Numbered from the stretch's first letter, positions 7,555-15,878 are shown. The stretch is DNA of 25,044 bases from DATEJJ01 sp039649115 (GCA_039649115.1 JBBWZQ010000326.1:1-25044); one strand, 5' to 3'. The notes: generated by a model not told the origin, from the sequence alone. A program made the numbers and translations.

Positions 7555-7603
7555 GCTAGGCGGAATTCGAGGCTAGGCGGAATTCGCAGCCAGGCGGAAT
7601 TCG
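7553..7603. repeat. Three tandem 17-bp repeats at the convergent gene ends
   Basis: Units aggctaggcggaattcg (7553-7569), the same again (7570-7586) and cagccaggcggaattcg (7587-7603). The array begins inside the MFS stop codon and includes the final codons of the GyrI-like gene. Because 17 is not a multiple of three, each duplication shifts the reading frame of whatever is read through it. Confidence 0.9.
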
Positions 7604-8076
7604 AGCCGGGTCACCCACTTGTTCATGTCGGGCTCCTCGGCCGGATCGCTGAGCAGCACCTCCAGCCGGCCGCGCCAGCGCTCGCCGCGACCGGTCTGCG
7701 ACTTGTCCCACTCCAGGCCCCGCTCGGTCGCCCAGTCGAGCAGCCCCGCCGTCACCTTGACCAACTCCTGCGGGTGACCGACGTGGGTGAGGACCGCGTA
7801 CCGGCCGGCGGGCAGGACGCCGGGGCGCACCTCGCCGTCGCCCTCGACCGGCGCCGCCACCGGTACACCCGCCTCCATCTCCAGTTCCCGCTCCATGTCG
7901 ATCACGTTGTACTTGAAGAACGGTGGGCCCGCCGGCTCGATCCCCCGCGCACCCAGCCACTCGAAGACTGCGGGCAGGCGGTCCGCGATCTCGTGGAACG
8001 TGGGGATGGTGATCGATCTGCTGATGGAGACGTAGGGCAGCTCGGGGCGCTCCACGATGCTCGGCTCGGTCGACAT
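7573..8076 (-). CDS. GyrI-like / effector-binding domain protein
   Basis: A 167-residue protein with the GyrI-like small-molecule-binding fold. It opens with ERPELPYVSISRSITIPTF, goes on to GPPFFKYNVIDMERELEMEAGVPV and then GEVRPGVLPAGRYAVLTHVG, the typical pair of strands lining the pocket, and ends in a strand EFRLA. There is no AraC or MerR DNA-binding domain, so it is the stand-alone form. Such proteins bind or hydrolyse small electrophiles or cationic drugs, but the ligand is unknown. ATG at 8076 is preferred over GTG at 8085. It lies 13 bases after the stop of the helicase gene on the same strand, so they are probably co-transcribed. Its last residues lie in the 17-bp repeat array. Confidence 0.82.
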   Translation of the reverse strand: MSTEPSIVERPELPYVSISRSITIPTFHEIADRLPAVFEWLGARGIEPAGPPFFKYNVIDMERELEMEAGVPVAAPVEGDGEVRPGVLPAGRYAVLTHVGHPQELVKVTAGLLDWATERGLEWDKSQTGRGERWRGRLEVLLSDPAEEPDMNKWVTRLEFRLAANSA

Positions 8077-8089
8077 GCGGGCCACGCTA

Positions 8090-10633
8090 TTACAGTTGGC
8101 CGACGTCGGTCACCCGCAGCACGGCCGCGCCGGTCTCGTCGGAGGCGGCCAGGTCCACCTCGGCACTGATGCCCCAGTCATGGTCGCCGGCCGGATCGTC
8201 GAGGATCTGCCGCACCGTCCACCACTCCCGGGCTGAGCCGCGTGGGGCGTGCTCGGCTACGCCAAAGCCCGGCTCCGGCTGCGCTCGCCCGGTCTCGATG
8301 AGGAGCATGCCGGGACCGCGCGCGTCCGGGCCGGTACCGATGTCGGCGTGCTCGGCGAAGTACGGGCGCAGCGCCTCCTCCCAGGCCGGCGCGTCCCAGC
8401 CCGCCTCGGCGTCCAGCACACCCAACTCCTCGTACCGGCGCAGCGCGGCCAGTTCCACGCGCCGGAACAGTGCGTTGCGCACCAGCACCCGGAAGGCGCG
8501 GGTGTTCGTCGAGACGGCCGGCGGCGCCTGCGACCGCAGCGCTTCGACCGGGTCCGTCGGGTTGCGCAGCCGCTCCCACTCGTCGATCAGGCTCGAATCG
8601 ACCTGCCGCACCAGCTCGCCGAGCCACTCGATGATGTCGACGAGATCCTCGGTCTTCGCGTCGTCCGGTACGGTCTGCCGCAGCGCCTTGTACGCGTCGG
8701 CCAGGTACCGCAGCACCAGGCCCTCCGAGCGGGCCAGCCCGTAGTGGCCGACGTACTCGACGAAGGTCATGGCGCGCTCGTACATGTCGCGCGCCACCGA
8801 CTTGGGAGCCAGCTCGTGGTCGGCGACCCAGGGGTGGCCCCGCCGGTACATCTCGTAGGCGGCGTCCAGCAGTTCGGCCAGCGGCTTGGGGTACGTGACG
8901 GAGTCGAGCAGATCCAGCCGCGCCTCGTACTCGATGCCGTCGGCCTTCATCTGCGCGACCGCCTCGCCCCGCGCCTTGAACAGCTGCGCGGACAGCACCT
9001 GCCGCGGGTTGTCCAGAGTGGACTCGATGACGGACAGCACGTCGAGCGGGTAGGTGGGCGACTCGCGGTCCAGCAGTTCGATGGCGGCCAGCGCGAACGG
9101 GGACAGCGGCTGGTTGAGCGCGAAGTCGAACTGCAGGTCCATGGTGAGCCGGACCGAGGGACCGTCCCGTTCGACCACGCCACCGGCCAGCAGTGCGCGG
9201 TAGATGGCGATCGCGCGGCGGATGTGGCGGAGCTGGGCGGACCGGTCCTCGTGGTTGTCGGTGAGCAGGTGGCGCATGGCGGCGAACGCGTCGCCCTGCC
9301 GGGCGATGACGTGCAGCAGCATCGCGTGGCTGACCGCGAAGCTGGACGCGAGCGGCTCCGGCGAGGCGGACACCAGCCGCTCGAACGTGGGCACGCCCCA
9401 GGAGACGAAGCCCTGCACCGGCTTCCGGCGCACCACCTTGCGCCGCTTGCGCGGGTCGTCGCCGGCCTTGGCGAGCGCCCGCTCCGTCTCGATGACGTGC
9501 TCGGGCGCCTGCACGACGACGGTACCCAGGGTGTCGAAGCCGGCCCGCCCGGCGCGACCGGCGATCTGGTGGAACTCGCGGGCCTGCAGCAGCCGCGTCT
9601 TCACACCGTCGTATTTGGACAGTGCGGTGAACACGACGGTGCGGATGGGCACGTTGATGCCGACGCCGAGCGTGTCGGTACCGCAGATGACCTTGAGGAG
9701 GCCGGCCTGTGCCAGGGTCTCCACCAGCCGGCGGTACTTGGGCAGCATACCCGCGTGGTGCACGCCGATACCGTGGCGTACCAGCCGGGACAGGGTCTTG
9801 CCGAAGCCCGCGGTGAACCGGAACCCGCCGATCGCCGCCGCGATGGCGTCCTTCTCGGCGCGGGTACAGACGTTGATACTCGTCAGTGACTGAGCCTGCT
9901 CCAAAGCGGCCGCCTGGGTGAAGTACACGACGTAGACCGGCGCCTGGTGCGTACTCAACAGCTCTTCGAGGGTCTCGTGCAGCGGCGTCATCGCGTACGT
10001 GAAATGCAAGGGCACGGGGCGGACCGCGGACTTCACCACGGCGACGTCGCGACCAGTCCGGCGGGCCAGGTCCTCCTCGAACCGGGTCACCTCGCCCAGG
10101 GTCGCCGACATGAGCACGAACTGGGCCCGGGGCAGCTCGATCAGCGGCACCTGCCACGCCCACCCCCGGTCCGGGTCGGCGTAGAAATGGAACTCGTCCA
10201 TGACGACCTGGCCGGCGTCGGCCCGCTCGCCGTCGCGCAGCGCGATGTTCGCGAGGATCTCGGCCGTGCAGCAGATGATGGGCGCCTCGTCGTTGACGGT
10301 CGCGTCGCCGGTCATCATCCCGACGTTCGCCGGTCCGAACATCTCGCAGAGCGCGAAGAACTTTTCGGAGACCAGCGCCTTGATGGGTGCCGTGTAGAAG
10401 GTACGCCGCCCGTCCGCGAGCGCGGTGAAGTGTGCCCCGGCCGCCACCAGGCTCTTGCCGGAGCCCGTCGGCGTGCTCACGATGACGTTGGCGCCCGACA
10501 CGATCTCGATCAACGCCTCTTCCTGGTGCGGGTACAGCGGCAGGCCCCGCTGCTTCGCCCACTCGGCGAAGGCGATGAACAGCGAGTCGGGGTCGCGCAG
10601 CGCGGGCGGCGGGAGCTGGTCGGTGAGCGTCAT
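8090..10633 (-). CDS. DEAD/DEAH-box (Ski2-like) helicase with DUF3516
   Basis: An 847-residue superfamily 2 helicase. Motifs in order: Q-like YPHQEEAL (34-41), Walker A TPTGSGKS (54-61), Ia APIKAL (82-87), II DEFH (146-149), III SAT (176-178), GVHHAGMLPKYR (290-301), V CGTDTLGVGINVP (317-329) and VI QIAGRAGRAGF (356-366). The DEFH box and the GVHHAG signature place it with Ski2/HelY-type enzymes. The remaining ~450 residues fit the actinobacterial DUF3516 region, function unknown. Such proteins unwind RNA or structured nucleic acid using ATP; the substrate here is not known. The gene is divergent from the M20 peptidase and precedes the GyrI-like gene in the same direction. All core motifs are intact. 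Confidence 0.93.
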   Translation of the reverse strand: MTLTDQLPPPALRDPDSLFIAFAEWAKQRGLPLYPHQEEALIEIVSGANVIVSTPTGSGKSLVAAGAHFTALADGRRTFYTAPIKALVSEKFFALCEMFGPANVGMMTGDATVNDEAPIICCTAEILANIALRDGERADAGQVVMDEFHFYADPDRGWAWQVPLIELPRAQFVLMSATLGEVTRFEEDLARRTGRDVAVVKSAVRPVPLHFTYAMTPLHETLEELLSTHQAPVYVVYFTQAAALEQAQSLTSINVCTRAEKDAIAAAIGGFRFTAGFGKTLSRLVRHGIGVHHAGMLPKYRRLVETLAQAGLLKVICGTDTLGVGINVPIRTVVFTALSKYDGVKTRLLQAREFHQIAGRAGRAGFDTLGTVVVQAPEHVIETERALAKAGDDPRKRRKVVRRKPVQGFVSWGVPTFERLVSASPEPLASSFAVSHAMLLHVIARQGDAFAAMRHLLTDNHEDRSAQLRHIRRAIAIYRALLAGGVVERDGPSVRLTMDLQFDFALNQPLSPFALAAIELLDRESPTYPLDVLSVIESTLDNPRQVLSAQLFKARGEAVAQMKADGIEYEARLDLLDSVTYPKPLAELLDAAYEMYRRGHPWVADHELAPKSVARDMYERAMTFVEYVGHYGLARSEGLVLRYLADAYKALRQTVPDDAKTEDLVDIIEWLGELVRQVDSSLIDEWERLRNPTDPVEALRSQAPPAVSTNTRAFRVLVRNALFRRVELAALRRYEELGVLDAEAGWDAPAWEEALRPYFAEHADIGTGPDARGPGMLLIETGRAQPEPGFGVAEHAPRGSAREWWTVRQILDDPAGDHDWGISAEVDLAASDETGAAVLRVTDVGQL

Positions 10634-10703
10634 GGCCGGTCCATCCTCCCCGGCCCGGCCGGACCCGCCAAATCAGGGCGCGGCACGAGGCAGGATGGCA
10701 GGC

Positions 10704-11795
10704 ATGAGGATGGTCGAGTTCCTGGCGGACGTCGCGCGGCTGCTGTCGGTACCGTCAACGGCGGACCGGCCGCAGGAGTTGCGGCGGGCGCTGGACTTCG
10801 CGGTTGCCTTCGCCGGCCCGGCCACCGTGGAATGGTTCGAGTCGGGCGGGAAGCCCAGCGCGCTGCTGTACCACGGCGCCACCCGCCCGCGGTTCCGGGT
10901 CGTCCTCAACGCTCACCTGGACGTCGTACCGGCCGGGCCGCGCCAGTTCCAGCCGCGGCGGGACGGGGACCGGCTGTACGCCCGCGGCGCGCACGACATG
11001 AAGGTTTCCGCGCTCGTCGAGGCGCTGGTGTTCCGGGAGCTGGCCGCGACGCTGCCCTACCCGCTCGGGCTGCAACTGGTCACCGACGAGGAGGTGGGCG
11101 GCCGCAACGGCACGCGGCACCAGCTCCAGCAGGGGGTGACCGCCGCCTTCGTGGTGATCGGGGAGAACAGCAACCTGGACATCGTGGCCGACTCGAAGGG
11201 ACTGGTGCACGCGTGCCTGCGCGCGACCGGCCGGGCCGGCCACGGCGCGTACCCGTGGCTGGGCAGCAACGCGCTGCTCTCGCTGCTGGGCAGCATCAAC
11301 AACCTGCTCGCCGCGTACCCGGTCGCCCGGGAGGAGGTGTGGCGCACCACCGTCAACCTGGCCCGGGTGGACACCAGCAACCGGGCGGTCAACCAGATCC
11401 CGGCCGACGCGACCGGCTGGCTGGACATCCGCTTCCCGCCCGGCGACAAGGATCTCAGCGGGCGCACGCTGGAGCAGATCGTGGCGCACCTGACCGGCTT
11501 CTGCGAGCCGGGGGTCGAGGTCGAGATCGACCACATGGACCCGCCGCACCACGCCGACCACGACCTGCCCGAGCTCAAGGCGCTGCGGCAGGCGGCGCGC
11601 CGGCAGGGGTACCAGGGTGACTTCCTGCGCAAGCACGGCGCCGCCGACGGCCGCTTCTACTCCCAGCAGGGCATCCCGGCCGTGGTCTTCGGCATCGGCG
11701 GCGCCGGCCAGCACGGCCCCGAGGAGTACGTGGACATCACCACGATCGAGCCGTACCACGACGCGCTGACCGGGTTCCTGACAGAACTGACGTGA
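10704..11795 (+). CDS. M20 family metallopeptidase (ArgE/DapE/CPG2-like)
   Basis: A 363-residue two-zinc amidohydrolase. The ligand pattern is complete: H71 and D73 in NAHLDVVP, D98 in ARGAHDMK (bridging Asp), E129-E130 in TDEEVGG (general base and ligand), D159 in NSNLDIV and H337 in GAGQHGPEEY. The dimerisation insert follows GLVHACLRATGRAGHGAYP at about 167-185. The family removes acyl groups or C-terminal residues from peptides and amino acids; the substrate is not readable. In-frame ATGs at 10695, 10704 and 10710 compete. 10704 has AGGA eight bases upstream and is my choice. It converges with the antiporter gene with only 3 bp between stops. Confidence 0.9.
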   Translation: MRMVEFLADVARLLSVPSTADRPQELRRALDFAVAFAGPATVEWFESGGKPSALLYHGATRPRFRVVLNAHLDVVPAGPRQFQPRRDGDRLYARGAHDMKVSALVEALVFRELAATLPYPLGLQLVTDEEVGGRNGTRHQLQQGVTAAFVVIGENSNLDIVADSKGLVHACLRATGRAGHGAYPWLGSNALLSLLGSINNLLAAYPVAREEVWRTTVNLARVDTSNRAVNQIPADATGWLDIRFPPGDKDLSGRTLEQIVAHLTGFCEPGVEVEIDHMDPPHHADHDLPELKALRQAARRQGYQGDFLRKHGAADGRFYSQQGIPAVVFGIGGAGQHGPEEYVDITTIEPYHDALTGFLTELT

Positions 11796-11798
11796 GCC

Positions 11799-13376
11799 TC
11801 ACTCCACGGTCTGCGGACCGGACAGGCGGATCTCCTCGATGTCCAGCCGGGCCTGGATCTGGCGCAGGACCGTGTCGTCGATGCGTCGCTCGTCGCGCAG
11901 CCGCACCACGGTCGCGCGCTTGTGCGCGATCAGCTCCAACCGCAGGGCGGAGTGGTCGTCGTACGCCCGGCGCACCGGCTCGACGTCGGCGCCGTCCGTG
12001 GCCAGCAGCCGGAGGTGCTTCTCGTACTCGTGCCGGGTGCGATCGATCACCTTCTCTGACGTACCGAGGCGGGCGGCGATCTCGGGCAGCGCGGCGAGCG
12101 CCTCCTCCGACGCGGCCGTCTCGGCCAGCCGCCGCTCCTCCGCCACGCCGCCGTCCTCGGGCAGCCGGGCCCAGCGCACCACGGCCGGCAGGAGCAGCGC
12201 CTGCAGCATGGTCACCACGATGACGCCGGAGGTGACGAAGACGATCACGTCCCGGTCGGGGAACGGCTGGCCCGAGTGCACGGTCTCCGGTACGGCCAGG
12301 GCGGCGGCGAGCGAGACGGCGCCCCGGAAGCCGGCCACCACGCTCACCATCCGGGCCCGGGCACCGACCCGGCGCAGCCGCTGCGCCGGCCGGCGGTCGA
12401 CCGCGCGAAGCAGGTACGGGACGGTGAACGACCAGACGACGCGGCAGCCGATGACGACCCCGGCGATCATCGCGACCGCGACGAGGGCCCGCGGGATGCC
12501 CATCGTCCGCAGCGCGCGCACGGAGGCCTGCGCCTGCAACCCGACCAGCACGAACAGGGCGCCGTTGAGCAGGTAGCTGGACAGGCCCCAGAACGCCTGG
12601 GCCTGCTGGCGGGTCTCCGCCCGCACCAGCCGCGGGCCTACCTGACTCAGCGTCAGGCCGCAGACGACGACGGCCAGCACGCCGGAGGCGTGGATCGTCG
12701 CGGCGAGCAGGAACGCGGCGAACGGGGTGAGCACGCTCACCACGTTTTCCTGGAACGAGTCGTGCAGGTGCCGGCGGACGAACACCGCGAGCCGGGCCGT
12801 CACCAGGCCGGCCACCGCCCCGCCCGCGTAGGCGAGCAGGAACATCCAGGTCACGTGCCCGATGCTCAGGTGCTCCTGGCCCACCGTGATGCCGACCGCC
12901 AGCCCGTAGATGACCAGCGCGGTGCCGTCGTTGACCAGGCTCTCGGCGCGCAGCACCGTGACGGTGCGGCGCGGCAGCATCCGGGCGATCACGCCCACCG
13001 CCGTGGCGTCGGTGGGCGCCACCGCGGCGCCCAGCACCCACGCCGGACCCCACGGCAGCCCGAGGGTGTGCGCCACCGCCGCCACCGCCGCCGCGGTGCC
13101 GACGACCAGGGCGGTGCTCATCATGACGATGACCCGCAGGTTGTTGCGGATCTCCCGCAACGACGTGGTCAGGCTCTCCCAGTAGAGCAGAGCGGGCAGG
13201 AACAGCAGCAGGACCGCTTCCGGGGGCAGCTTGACCGAGCGCAGCGCGGGCACGAAGCCGGCCAGCACGCCGCAGGCGAGCAGCAGCAGCGGCGGGGGCA
13301 CCCGCATGCGCGGGGCGGCGGCCGCACAGGCCAGCACGCACACCCCGAGGATCACGACGAGTTCGAGGCCGAGCAG
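11799..13376 (-). CDS. CPA1-type Na+/H+ antiporter, probable CTG start
   Basis: A ~525-residue cation/proton antiporter. About twelve hydrophobic segments fill the first ~400 residues, followed by a ~110-residue charged helical cytoplasmic tail. Family landmarks are GAAVAPTDATAVG (ion-site Asp), RAESLVNDGTALV (Asn-Asp pair) and VVAGFRGAVSLAAALAVP. It should exchange Na+ or another monovalent cation for protons at the membrane. The first standard start, GTG at 13355, would cut the first helix. An ideal ribosome site AAGGAGG (13387-13381) sits 4 bases before an in-frame CTG at 13376, which adds LLGLELV and completes that helix. An in-frame TAA overlaps the ribosome site, so the gene cannot start further upstream. 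If CTG is not used, the gene is 11799-13355. Confidence 0.88.
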   Translation of the reverse strand: MLGLELVVILGVCVLACAAAAPRMRVPPPLLLLACGVLAGFVPALRSVKLPPEAVLLLFLPALLYWESLTTSLREIRNNLRVIVMMSTALVVGTAAAVAAVAHTLGLPWGPAWVLGAAVAPTDATAVGVIARMLPRRTVTVLRAESLVNDGTALVIYGLAVGITVGQEHLSIGHVTWMFLLAYAGGAVAGLVTARLAVFVRRHLHDSFQENVVSVLTPFAAFLLAATIHASGVLAVVVCGLTLSQVGPRLVRAETRQQAQAFWGLSSYLLNGALFVLVGLQAQASVRALRTMGIPRALVAVAMIAGVVIGCRVVWSFTVPYLLRAVDRRPAQRLRRVGARARMVSVVAGFRGAVSLAAALAVPETVHSGQPFPDRDVIVFVTSGVIVVTMLQALLLPAVVRWARLPEDGGVAEERRLAETAASEEALAALPEIAARLGTSEKVIDRTRHEYEKHLRLLATDGADVEPVRRAYDDHSALRLELIAHKRATVVRLRDERRIDDTVLRQIQARLDIEEIRLSGPQTVE

Positions 13377-13462
13377 GGCTCCTCCTTATGTCCTGGTACC
13401 GGCATCATTCCCCGGTGCCCCCCGAGTGCACCACCGTCCTTATTGGGGAGTACCGTTCGCAT

Positions 13463-13852
13463 GTGACCGTTGTTGCGCGCCGCCGCCTTGCCTGGCGTGG
13501 CGCCCGACGGTCGCTGTCGTTCATGATCGGCCTCGCCCTCCTCGCCATCGCCGCGAGCCACGGTGGCACGAGCCACGACGGCACGACCGGCCCGGCGGCA
13601 CGCGGGACCACGGTCGTCTCCGTGGCGGTCGACTCCCGGATCGCGGCGCGCCAGCCGGCCTCGCCGGTAGCCGCCGCGCGCACCGACTCGCGGGATCAGC
13701 AGGCCGCCGCCGGCCTCCCGGCACAGCCGGCACCGGCGGCCCGGCCGGCGCTCGACGCCGGGCCGGTTCCGCACAGCGTCGTCGTCCTGGCCGATCAGGC
13801 CACGGCGGCTGCCGGCGGGCCGCGGGCACCACCCACCCGCTCCGCGTGATCT
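13463..13852 (+). CDS. Small Ala/Pro-rich membrane-anchored or exported hypothetical protein
   Basis: About 128 residues from GTG 13463 (VTVVARRRLAWRGARR), followed by a hydrophobic stretch SLSFMIGLALLAIAA and then a low-complexity Ala/Pro/Gly/Thr-rich tail. The pattern is basic N-terminus, one membrane or signal helix and a disordered outer tail. Third codon positions are strongly G/C, which supports real coding. GGGGAG lies 12 bases before this start. An earlier in-frame ATG at 13388 would add 25 residues. It is divergent from the antiporter with ~85 bases between starts. I do not recognise a family. Confidence 0.5.
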
Positions 13853-13959
13853 CACCGGCCATGCCGGTCACGCACACTCGCACGACATTCTGACGGCGCC
13901 TCCTGGCGGGAACGGCGCCGGCAGCTTCGCCCGAATCGATCACGGATGAGGTGATGATC

Positions 13960-14844
13960 GTGGATACCGCCGTACACGCCCTGTTGACGGGGATTCGAGA
14001 GGCTCTGGCAATCTGGCTGGCCCTGGTCGCGCTCGCGGCGGTGGCGTGCGCCTTCCTGTCCGCGCCGGCCCGCCGGGGCCGGGCGCGGAAGTCGCGCCCG
14101 GTCACTCCGGTCCGGTCGCGCCGGGCCGGCTCCGGCCCGCCATCCCGATCGAGCCGCGCCCGTCCAGACTGGACGGTCATGAACAGCGGGACGTTGTCCC
14201 GCAAGGGTTCTGGCCCCAACCGAGCCGGCCGCGTGGACGCGAGCGGCAGCCGCGAGGGGCAGGCCGAGGAACTGCGCCGGTACGCCGAAGAAGTGGCTGT
14301 CGCCGCCACCCGGGCCGCGGATGCCGCCGAGCGGTGGCGGTCGGAGTGGCTTGCCGTGCAGAAGGCCAAGGACGCGGCGTGGCGGGCGTACGAGACCGCG
14401 GACGAGGCGGCCCGGCGCGCGTACCGGGCCTCCGCGTTCCCCACGCCGCAGGAGCCCCTCACGCCGGACGAACTCGCCGCGCGCGAACGGTACCTGCACC
14501 GCGCCGCGCGGGAGGCGTACCGGGCCGGTGAGCTTTCACTGAGCCAACTGGGCGACGCGCTGTCCCACCGCAACGGCTGGAACCCGCGCCTGCACCCGTT
14601 CGAGCAGCAGCTGATCCTGCGGCGCACCGGGCTGGAGCGCAAGCTGCAGGCGTACCGGACGGTCTCGGCGATGGAGCGCAGCGCCTGGGAAGCGGCCGAG
14701 GTGGCCGAGGTGGCGAAGCACAGCCTGCGCCGCGAGGCGTTCGCCGCGCAGCAGCGGGCCCGCGAAGCGAACCGGAGGGTGGCGAAGGCACCGGTGACCC
14801 AGCTCTACGTACCGTCTCCACGTCCCAGCCTGGCCACCCGCTGA
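13960..14844 (+). CDS. Hypothetical membrane-anchored coiled-coil protein
   Basis: About 294 residues. A hydrophobic helix (LAIWLALVALAAVACAFL) lies near the N-terminus, then an Arg/Ser/Pro-rich basic linker, then from ~95 a long Ala/Arg/Glu-rich helical region with coiled-coil character (EELRRYAEEVAVAATRAADA, then AERWRSEWLAVQKAKDAAWR). A conserved-looking core reads ARERYLHRAAREAYRAGELS and LSHRNGWNPRLHPFEQQLIL. I believe this core recurs in hypothetical proteins of Micromonosporaceae, but I assign no function. GTG 13960 is favoured by GAGGTGA just upstream; GTG 13951 and ATG 13954 are alternatives. It ends before a strong hairpin and converges with sodC. Confidence 0.68.
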   Translation: MDTAVHALLTGIREALAIWLALVALAAVACAFLSAPARRGRARKSRPVTPVRSRRAGSGPPSRSSRARPDWTVMNSGTLSRKGSGPNRAGRVDASGSREGQAEELRRYAEEVAVAATRAADAAERWRSEWLAVQKAKDAAWRAYETADEAARRAYRASAFPTPQEPLTPDELAARERYLHRAAREAYRAGELSLSQLGDALSHRNGWNPRLHPFEQQLILRRTGLERKLQAYRTVSAMERSAWEAAEVAEVAKHSLRREAFAAQQRAREANRRVAKAPVTQLYVPSPRPSLATR

Positions 14845-14875
14845 CACCGTCCGCTATGGACACTCCCTAGTGGAC

Positions 14876-14906
14876 GGTGGGTCGGCCCCCGAGGAACCGA
14901 CCCACC
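14876..14906. terminator. Bidirectional terminator-like hairpin
   Basis: GGTGGGTCGG (14876-14885) and CCGACCCACC (14897-14906) form a perfect 10-bp stem with an 11-nt loop. It lies between the convergent stops at 14844 and 14925. There is no T-run, which is usual in high-GC actinomycetes. Confidence 0.65.
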
Positions 14907-14924
14907 ACCACCGCCCCCGTACGA

Positions 14925-15689
14925 TCAGTAGTGCGTGCCCGCGGCCGTCGACAGGCTCGGGCCGGGCTGCGCGCTGGCCGCGACGCGCGGCTTGGCGACG
15001 ACACCGCACGCGACCCGGGTACCGCCGTCGCCGGTCATCCGTGTCTCCATGTCCGGTCCGGTCACGCCGCCCGCGGCGTACCGGTCGGGAACGTTGGCGT
15101 AGTTGTCCGCCAGGGCGTGGATGACGACGGTGGCGCCGGACGGGCCGAACAGGTCGCGCACGTTGAAGTTGCCGTCCAGAAACTCCGCCGCGGCCCGCCC
15201 GTTGGCGCCGGCCAGCAGCACCGGGAACGCACCGGCCTGCATGCCTTCCGCGCTGCCGGTCGGGTTGAAGTGCCCGCCCGCGCTCGCGAACGGCTTGGCG
15301 CCGGCCGGGTCGCACACGCCGGTCGCGTGGATGTGGATGCCGTGGAAGCCCGGCGTCAGGTTCCAGGCGAGCACGCTGACCCGGTTGCCGCCGCTCTGCA
15401 GCGGGTAGATGTCGACCTGCCCGGTCCGGTTGCCCCGCACGTCGCGCAGCACCACCCGGACGTGGCCACGACCGTCGTACCCCGACGTCATGTCCGACTG
15501 GATTTCCGACTGTGCCGTGCTGTCGGCCCGGCCGGCCGACCCGGTGGTCGTCGCGCCCGCCGCGAGCACCTGCGTGGTCACCCGGCCGGTCATCGCGGCG
15601 TGCGGGTGTGCCACGGCCGCCACCGAGACGCTCAGCGCGCCGGCCAGTCCCAGGCCGAGGACACCAACCATCAACTTATTCACATCCAC
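14925..15689 (-). CDS. sodC: Exported superoxide dismutase of the SodC fold, lacking zinc ligands
   Basis: About 254 residues with an N-terminal signal helix (NKLMVGVLGLGLAGALSVSV). The fold is marked by GFHGIHIHATGVCDP, SAGGHFNP, VVIHALADNYANVP and GDGGTRVACGVV. The four copper ligands are present (H119, H121, H140, H191), as are the disulfide Cys pair (C126, C228) and the active-site Arg (R225). The zinc ligands of classical Cu,Zn enzymes are not. Where HxGD is normal, the sequence reads QAGA (Q151, A154), and the preceding zinc His is also absent. This is the state known for Mycobacterium tuberculosis SodC, a copper-only enzyme. It converts superoxide to peroxide outside the membrane. GTG at 15689 is preferred; GTG 15746 would place 19 polar residues before the signal. 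Confidence 0.88.
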   Translation of the reverse strand: MDVNKLMVGVLGLGLAGALSVSVAAVAHPHAAMTGRVTTQVLAAGATTTGSAGRADSTAQSEIQSDMTSGYDGRGHVRVVLRDVRGNRTGQVDIYPLQSGGNRVSVLAWNLTPGFHGIHIHATGVCDPAGAKPFASAGGHFNPTGSAEGMQAGAFPVLLAGANGRAAAEFLDGNFNVRDLFGPSGATVVIHALADNYANVPDRYAAGGVTGPDMETRMTGDGGTRVACGVVAKPRVAASAQPGPSLSTAAGTHY

Positions 15690-15759
15690 CTTGCCCCCCA
15701 GATTCTCGGACGGGTCCGTCCCGTCCTCGCCAGCCGGCCGCGTCACCGGCCGCCGTCCG

Positions 15760-15775
15760 CGCCTGATTTCAGGCG
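15760..15775. promoter_or_regulatory. 16-bp palindrome in the sodC leader
   Basis: CGCCTGATTTCAGGCG has two perfect 7-bp arms around TT. It starts about 12 bases downstream of the candidate sodC -10 element, a position that fits a repressor operator or a 5' leader hairpin. The bound factor is unknown. Confidence 0.45.
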
Positions 15776-15786
15776 ACGCCGTGCAC

Positions 15787-15813
15787 TACGAGGCAGGACG
15801 CCGGATGGTTACG
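15787..15813 (-). promoter_or_regulatory. ECF-type promoter for sodC
   Basis: Read on the minus strand, CGTAACC (15813-15807) is followed after 16 bases by CGTA (15790-15787). The same two elements, in mirror orientation, precede the divergent sigma gene. The expected transcript start is ~15780. Confidence 0.55.
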
Positions 15814-15852
15814 CAATGAGTCGATCAATCAACGGAAGGCGAACATGGCGCT

Positions 15853-15878
15853 CGTAACCATTCCGTGTCCAGCACGTA
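15853..15878 (+). promoter_or_regulatory. ECF-type promoter for the sigma gene, matching the sodC promoter
   Basis: CGTAACC (15853-15859), then 15 bases, then CGTA (15875-15878). The first nine bases are identical to the sodC promoter and GTCC and GC in the spacer are shared as well. AAC -35 and CGT -10 elements are typical of ECF sigma targets. The expected start is ~15885, upstream of all candidate GTG starts. Confidence 0.55.

Noticed and set aside
8178..10562. Long open frames in both directions across the helicase gene
   Set aside because: They are rich in Arg/Pro/Ala with no recognisable domains, while the helicase frame carries every SF2 motif.
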